From Sweltsa coloradensis (Eukaryota > Arthropoda > Insecta > Plecoptera > Chloroperlidae), in NCBI GenBank assembly GCA_024449915.1, contig JAMZAV010000054.1, positions 682,001-746,000 on the forward strand: a stretch of 64,000 nucleotides of DNA, given 5' to 3'. The notes under the pieces are model-generated. The model did not search any database. It was given only the letters and a program-made list of their open reading frames with translations, and was not told where the DNA came from. How positions within the stretch are numbered: position 1 is the stretch's first letter; each line of letters begins with the position of its first letter. This document shows, in pieces, positions 59,170 through 64,000 of the stretch. The position numbers and the translations under genes are program-made.

Positions 59170-61580
59170 GTCCTAGCAACGAGGCGCATAATAAATACCA
59201 ATGTTGTTCCGAATCAGCCTTGTTGATTGATTCCGGCGCTTTCTGTGGGAGGAACCGTCCATTTTGTTTGGACCGTGTTTCATATTTAAATTTCTGGTAT
59301 TGGTGCTTGTTCGCTCGTCGATGGTCTCGGCGCCAGCAGGATTGGCTTGGTCTGCTATAAATTTTAAGTCCCCCTAAAAATCAGTTATGTGACTAAGTCC
59401 GTAGACTCTAAATATTTTTTTTTTTTTTACCAATCAATCTCCAATTGACATTGAAATATTTGAGAACAACAAAAAAATAATATATCTGCGAAACGAATAT
59501 AAATCGCTATGGATGTAAATTCAGAAGAAAAATCGCATGAATCGTAAATTAACAATACTAGGGATACATTGAAGCTCATATGTTATATGTCGTACCTAAA
59601 TCCACGATTTATGTGCTTATTTCCAAACGGGATAATAGGCTCAGGCTATGTGCATGGAGAGATGAATTCCATCACAAATGTTTGGTTGGTATATGCTAGG
59701 CTCTTCTGTATTCACTTCCCCGGAACTAAACTGTTTTACTATAACACAATTATTTGCGGAACTGACTTGTCAACCCTTTTGTGTTGGCTGATGTAATAAC
59801 AATTACTAACCTACAAAAACAAGTTAGTAGTCACATTATGTCGTTTATTAAAAAGGTTCATTTTTGTAATTGAGTTTGACTTTCAAAATGTTGCCCTTTT
59901 GTTCAGAGTAGCAGATTTACACAATGAGGCTATGGATTTAAAAATTGAAGGCTGAGTTTTACTTCATTTCTTTGTAACGGATAAAAAAAATTGCGAGTAA
60001 CTATATAAAGTAACCAAACGTGCTTAATCAATAGCCGGTCTTATAATTGCTTCAAACATACAATTCACTTTTTTTAGTCAAAGTGTAGTTTTTCTGGGTA
60101 ATATTTGACATACCGTATTTTTTTTGCACGAATTTCGCATTTTTTGCACGAAATTCAGCATAGGGAAATGTAGGCCTACAACTCACCTATCTTATTTATT
60201 TAAAAAAAAATGCAATTTTTAGTTATACAAAGCACGGCTATGGGATAACTCAAAATAGCTGCTTATGGTATTACTGTATAAAAAACTACAGATTGTAGAA
60301 GTATAGAGACAAAATAAAATTCCTCCATAATTTAACTCACTATGACGAAGGTGCTGGGAAGAAAGAATTGCTACCTTTGGATGTGACTAGCCCGCGAACA
60401 TTCTTCTTTTCAATGTGAAAAAAACACACACTTTTTGTTAAACGGAAGTGAGGTTTGTTTTTGTTTAGAGATGCACAGATGTATGTACAGAAAAGTGATT
60501 CGTACAGCGGGGCAAAGCTCGTTAAAACTTGATGCTTTTCGATAGTACGGAAACAACAATAATTTCAAACATAATATAACAATATACCGCTTATATAACT
60601 TATCAACAAAGCCACTGTAGACGATAGTAAAAATGTATTCAAAGCATGTCACTACAAATTCAAATAAGCATTCTGACAAGGAATTGTTATGTTTTGAAAT
60701 TGCTTTGCGAAAAGTGCAACGATGGTAAATAAGGTGAACAGCGCACTTGTATCTTAACGCCACCGAACACCGATGTTGTAAAACTACGTTCCCATAACTC
60801 TTGTTTTATTATGTCTAGAGGGAAATTCAAGCACAAGTATAGACATGACACAAGAGATCAAGGCTAAGACTAAGATTGATAGCTCAGTGCCAAGTACTTG
60901 AAACTGCATTTTGAGAGGCTGCCAGTTCTAGCCATGTTCCAATCCAGAACAAGGATTATTGAAGAGAAATTGAAGGTCAATGCATTGTTTTTAGGAAGTC
61001 CGTATAAACTGTATAAAAAATTGGAAAAAAAAAATATTTTAAATGAATTTGAAAGGATGAGAGATTGATCCACTTATCGATATTCATCGATTGAGGAGTC
61101 GCCGAGTTTGGAGCAACTCAAGTGCACGCTCTCCAAGTGTTGATGATTGCAGCTGAACTGTTAGTAATTTTAAAAAAATCAAATTTTGCATGGATATTAA
61201 TAATGATCAACTATATTGATATTCACACTTTGTTACAAAGAATAAGCATTAAAAATCATTGCAATACAAAGTTCAGAAAAAAAAGAAGAATGCAAAACAT
61301 TATATTTAAATTCGTAAAATTCCAATTTAATCGTTTATCTAATACAATTAACTAAATTGATTAGCGCGTTCATATTAATTTGAACGTTGAGATTGTGTTA
61401 GAAAATATGTATAAACAAAATATGTAGGTGGAATAATTTCCCGAAATTCACAACAATTTAGAAAATTACGGAAAAGTTCACTGATCGTCTAGAGATTGTT
61501 TTTAATTAATTGAGGAATGCGCGTAATGAATCTCATAGATTGATTCTTTATCAACGTTCACGTGGAATGTGATAACTATG
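59170..61580. other. AT-rich stretch, nothing recognised
   Basis: The longest frame (117 codons, minus strand, 60410-60763) is rich in F, Y, I and C, as expected of chance frames in AT-rich DNA, and has no domain. No repeats were recognised. Confidence 0.5.
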
Positions 61581-61594
61581 TTATTAGTTTCAGT

Positions 61595-61652
61595 GACATG
61601 TAAACATGGTGAACATGTAAACGCAACCAACATGTTTACATAAAACATGTTC
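61595..61652. promoter_or_regulatory. Cluster of forkhead-like motifs in overlapping palindromes
   Basis: CATGTAAACATG, AACATGTAAACG and AACATGTTTACATA lie within 45 bases, giving three GTAAAC(A/G)/TGTTTAC forkhead-type cores and nested ACATGT palindromes. No gene start is nearby. The AT-rich background makes single matches common, but three so close together is notable. Confidence 0.3.
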
Positions 61653-61659
61653 ATTTAAT

Positions 61660-63240
61660 TTAAAGTTCACTTTTATAACGAACAATCTTCGTGCCTTTTA
61701 TCTTTCATTTCACGTTTTCATAAGTATAGATTCATTACTATTTTACTTTGAAAGTACGCACCAAATAGTCGTAATTTTCCTTTTTGACGTTAGCTCGTAA
61801 TATCGCTTTTATCATCCGAACGCAACCCGCGAATAGCAAACACTATTAAACAGTGGTGATTGTATTTTTTATGTTGCGATAACGTACCTTTATGGGCCAG
61901 CACCTTGTCGAAAAAACTGTTATCGGTGGGTGATGAAATTGGTTTACTTGAATTTATTAACCAGTATTAATCTACTTCTGAATTAAGTTTAGTTCTAAAC
62001 GTTTTAAACGAATATTTTGCAATAGTGCAAGTAGCTTGCATTTTTATATTTAATACGTTTACTTGAGAAATTTAATTAAAATACACACCAATATTCCTTT
62101 CAATACAATGTTATCTGGTATGGTTTTATGTGATAAAGATTTAAGACACAATATTCGGAATGTGCTGTAAAAACTGACTTTATTACTAGATTACTTTGGT
62201 CTCTTTGTTCACTTTTCCGATCATGGAAATTCTTAAGAGTGCTGGTAAGAAAAGCGCTCTCGAGTTTGACAAGGAATGAGTTTCCAGTTTGCATCCTTCT
62301 GTGCTAACAGCTTAAAGGTTAAAACTATGACTTCAACAAGTTCATATTAAATTTTAATTGCATCAGTGAAATTCAAAACAAATTTCATCTGCCATCCCAA
62401 AGCAATAAAAATGTTGTTTGTATAGAATAAGATAAGTTTTCACAAGGTACAAAGCAGCAAACAAGTGGCTTAGCTTTAGTTTAAAAAACTGCAGTTTTGT
62501 TACGACTTTAAAACTAGGGTTTAAATAAAATAAACGGTTACCGGTTACATGTGAAATTGGATGTAATTTTGTTAAAACGGTAATTCGAAAATCCAAAACT
62601 CCACCTCATATTGCAAAAAATAATACTTCAAGAAGAGAGTACTTGTAACCAATGTCTCGACGGCGTACAGGTATATCCAGGGGTGGGGGAGGAGCAATAC
62701 GGGTGCAGACTATCACAGAACATGGAGAAATCTGTGTTTGAATTTTGCTGGCAAAAATAACGGTTTTAAACCGGTTTCCAAACGATTATCCAGTTTGTAC
62801 ATACACCATTTAGTTTAAGCCTTACTCTCAACCTACTTTAACTAACGGACACCTGTATAAATGAAGTATCGTCCATCGGCGATGTGGTATTATATATTTC
62901 CGAATGACTCGTGCACAACATCCTATTTACATTTACATTATATTTTCATAACCATTGACGATGTAAAATGTAAATGTGATTGTTAGCGAATATTCCATGT
63001 AGTTTTAGCAACGTTAACGCGGTGATTGTGACAAATTCACGAAATGCGTAAAATAGTAAAATTAGGGTAATTGAGCTAATGTTCAGAACATTAATTTTTG
63101 CCGTGACCTTGAAATAGCAAAATGTTGCGAGTTATTATATGACTGTATGTAGAACTTACACTGTGTTTTCTGTTTGTAAATTGGCATACTCGATATTTTA
63201 TTGTATTTATACAATTGAGTATAATTTTCAACAAATTTTT
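61660..63240. other. AT-rich stretch with scattered short palindromes
   Basis: Contains TTACCGGTTA (about 62538) and AAACCGGTTT (about 62769), both resembling Grainyhead sites, and a G-rich patch AGGGGTGGGGGAGG at about 62680. No gene was recognised. Confidence 0.4.
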
Positions 63241-63334
63241 AAATAAAAACTAAACCTTTTGTGGAGGAGGTTTCTCAAAAGCTATTTTCAAGAAATCTAA
63301 CATAAATCTAATTTTCGTCAGGTTACCTGACTTT

Positions 63335-63368
63335 CGCGAGGGTGGGGGAGAGAGTGGGGGGGGTGAAT
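63335..63368 (+). repeat. G-rich tract
   Basis: GCGAGGGTGGGGGAGAGAGT followed by GGGGGGGGTGAATGG. Another G-run patch in AT-rich DNA. Confidence 0.7.
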
Positions 63369-63599
63369 GGTCCAGGCTGCTTCTCCCCTTATTTTGCTCA
63401 CAGCCAAATGACACCAACAAGATATACAACTGATGCGTAAATCCTCCAAAGCGCCGCATTGTGCGCCTAGAATATATATTATTCAAGGAGCCAAACCTAA
63501 ATTAGGGTAAGGGAAACCAACTGAAGAAATCCATATGTGCATATAGTTTAAAAATTCATTTGTCTACGACGTTGTCGCAAAGTGTTTTCGACGTGAAAT

Positions 63600-63770
63600 G
63601 TAAAAGTTGGCAAAGTTTGATGTTCGCCCGCGGACGGATTCGTATGGGACTCACGTTCCCTAGGCGTATATTACATCTCGGCCCTTACGACGGCCGAGCT
63701 CCCAACCGTGGACTACCTGGCTGGCTACACGGACGCGCGGAACTGCAGGATCGAGCCAGCCAGACAAACT
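63600..63770. other. GC-rich island with a perfect hairpin, status unknown
   Basis: Much richer in G and C than the surrounding kilobases. CTCGGCC-CTTACGAC-GGCCGAG (63677-63698) is a perfect 7-base stem. The stretch also holds CCTGGCTGGCTACACGG and CGAGCCAGCCAG. It lies in an 82-codon frame without domains. It may be a repeat, a SINE head or an exon fragment; I cannot decide. Confidence 0.35.
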
Positions 63771-64000
63771 TCATAAGTGATGGGGTAACATCTTTGTTTG
63801 ACAAATAAATACCCCTCTCTCAATCGTCAAAATGATGGGATCTTTTATCGACAATGTTTGTTCCATCATGGAAGAGAGAAGATAATTCTTTTGGGAGTTG
63901 AAGGAGAGTTATACGCTTGTATAATCAATCACTCTTCTTCACAAAATTGCCTTGTTATTACCCTTGTGAAGCATTAAGCATTATTTTTACAGCTCGCAAT

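Noticed and set aside
60410..60763. 117-codon minus-strand frame
   Set aside because: Residue make-up (F, Y, I, C) is that of chance frames in AT-rich DNA; no motif found.

Overview
This window looks like non-coding, repeat-rich nuclear DNA from an animal, most likely an invertebrate with a large genome. The evidence is strong AT bias, no long intact open reading frame on either strand, long microsatellites, and many degenerate tRNA-derived SINE copies and non-autonomous DNA elements. There is no operon structure, no Shine-Dalgarno-type gene start and no dense coding. An arthropod is my best guess, but the sequence does not fix the taxon. No complete host gene can be read. The only protein-coding candidate I would defend is one terminal exon at 50118-50234, with an acceptor site, an acidic C-terminus, a stop and an AATAAA 105 bases later. 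Two weaker exon-like stretches lie at 44403-44524 and 58014-58241.

Layout. 1-16 kb is mostly featureless AT-rich DNA with a (TC)37 tract (7.8 kb), a TCTG array (11.35 kb) and G-rich patches. 16.7-22 kb is a mosaic: an (AG)n tract, a possible hAT-type terminus, a SINE-A copy, an old ~577-base duplication, an inverted/direct repeat cluster and an 87-base tandem repeat. 22-34 kb is sparse: an 18-base G run, a tandem duplication (26.7 kb), a reverse SINE-A copy (28.7 kb), a 53-base minisatellite (30.7-31.06 kb) and a strong small hairpin (33.7 kb). 34.9-36.5 kb carries two copies of one ~600-base segment. The second copy is shortened by many tiny deletions, and a perfect RFX X-box palindrome lies between them. 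37-49.2 kb is the densest transposon neighbourhood: two SINE-C copies in opposite orientation, two inverted copies of a ~630-base element with ~165-base internal repeats, a 230-base palindrome, a cluster of short elements that end at TA microsatellites and share a hammerhead-like hairpin module, SINE-B copies, and a TIR element with a tRNA-like segment inside. 49.5-54.5 kb holds the candidate exon, a third divergent copy of the 165-base-repeat element, and two long pentanucleotide arrays about 1 kb apart. 54.5-64 kb is again sparse.

No genes can be shown to work together. What the window records is repeated insertion of at least three SINE groups (two sharing one 3' tail) and two kinds of short structured element, probably within introns or intergenic space of a gene-poor locus. 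The most unusual items are the 165-base-repeat family (which resembles Helentron-associated/DINE-like elements), the TA-anchored elements with the repeated CUGANGA-like/hairpin/GAAAC module, the SINE groups sharing a tail, and the deletion-decayed duplication, which may be an assembly artefact.
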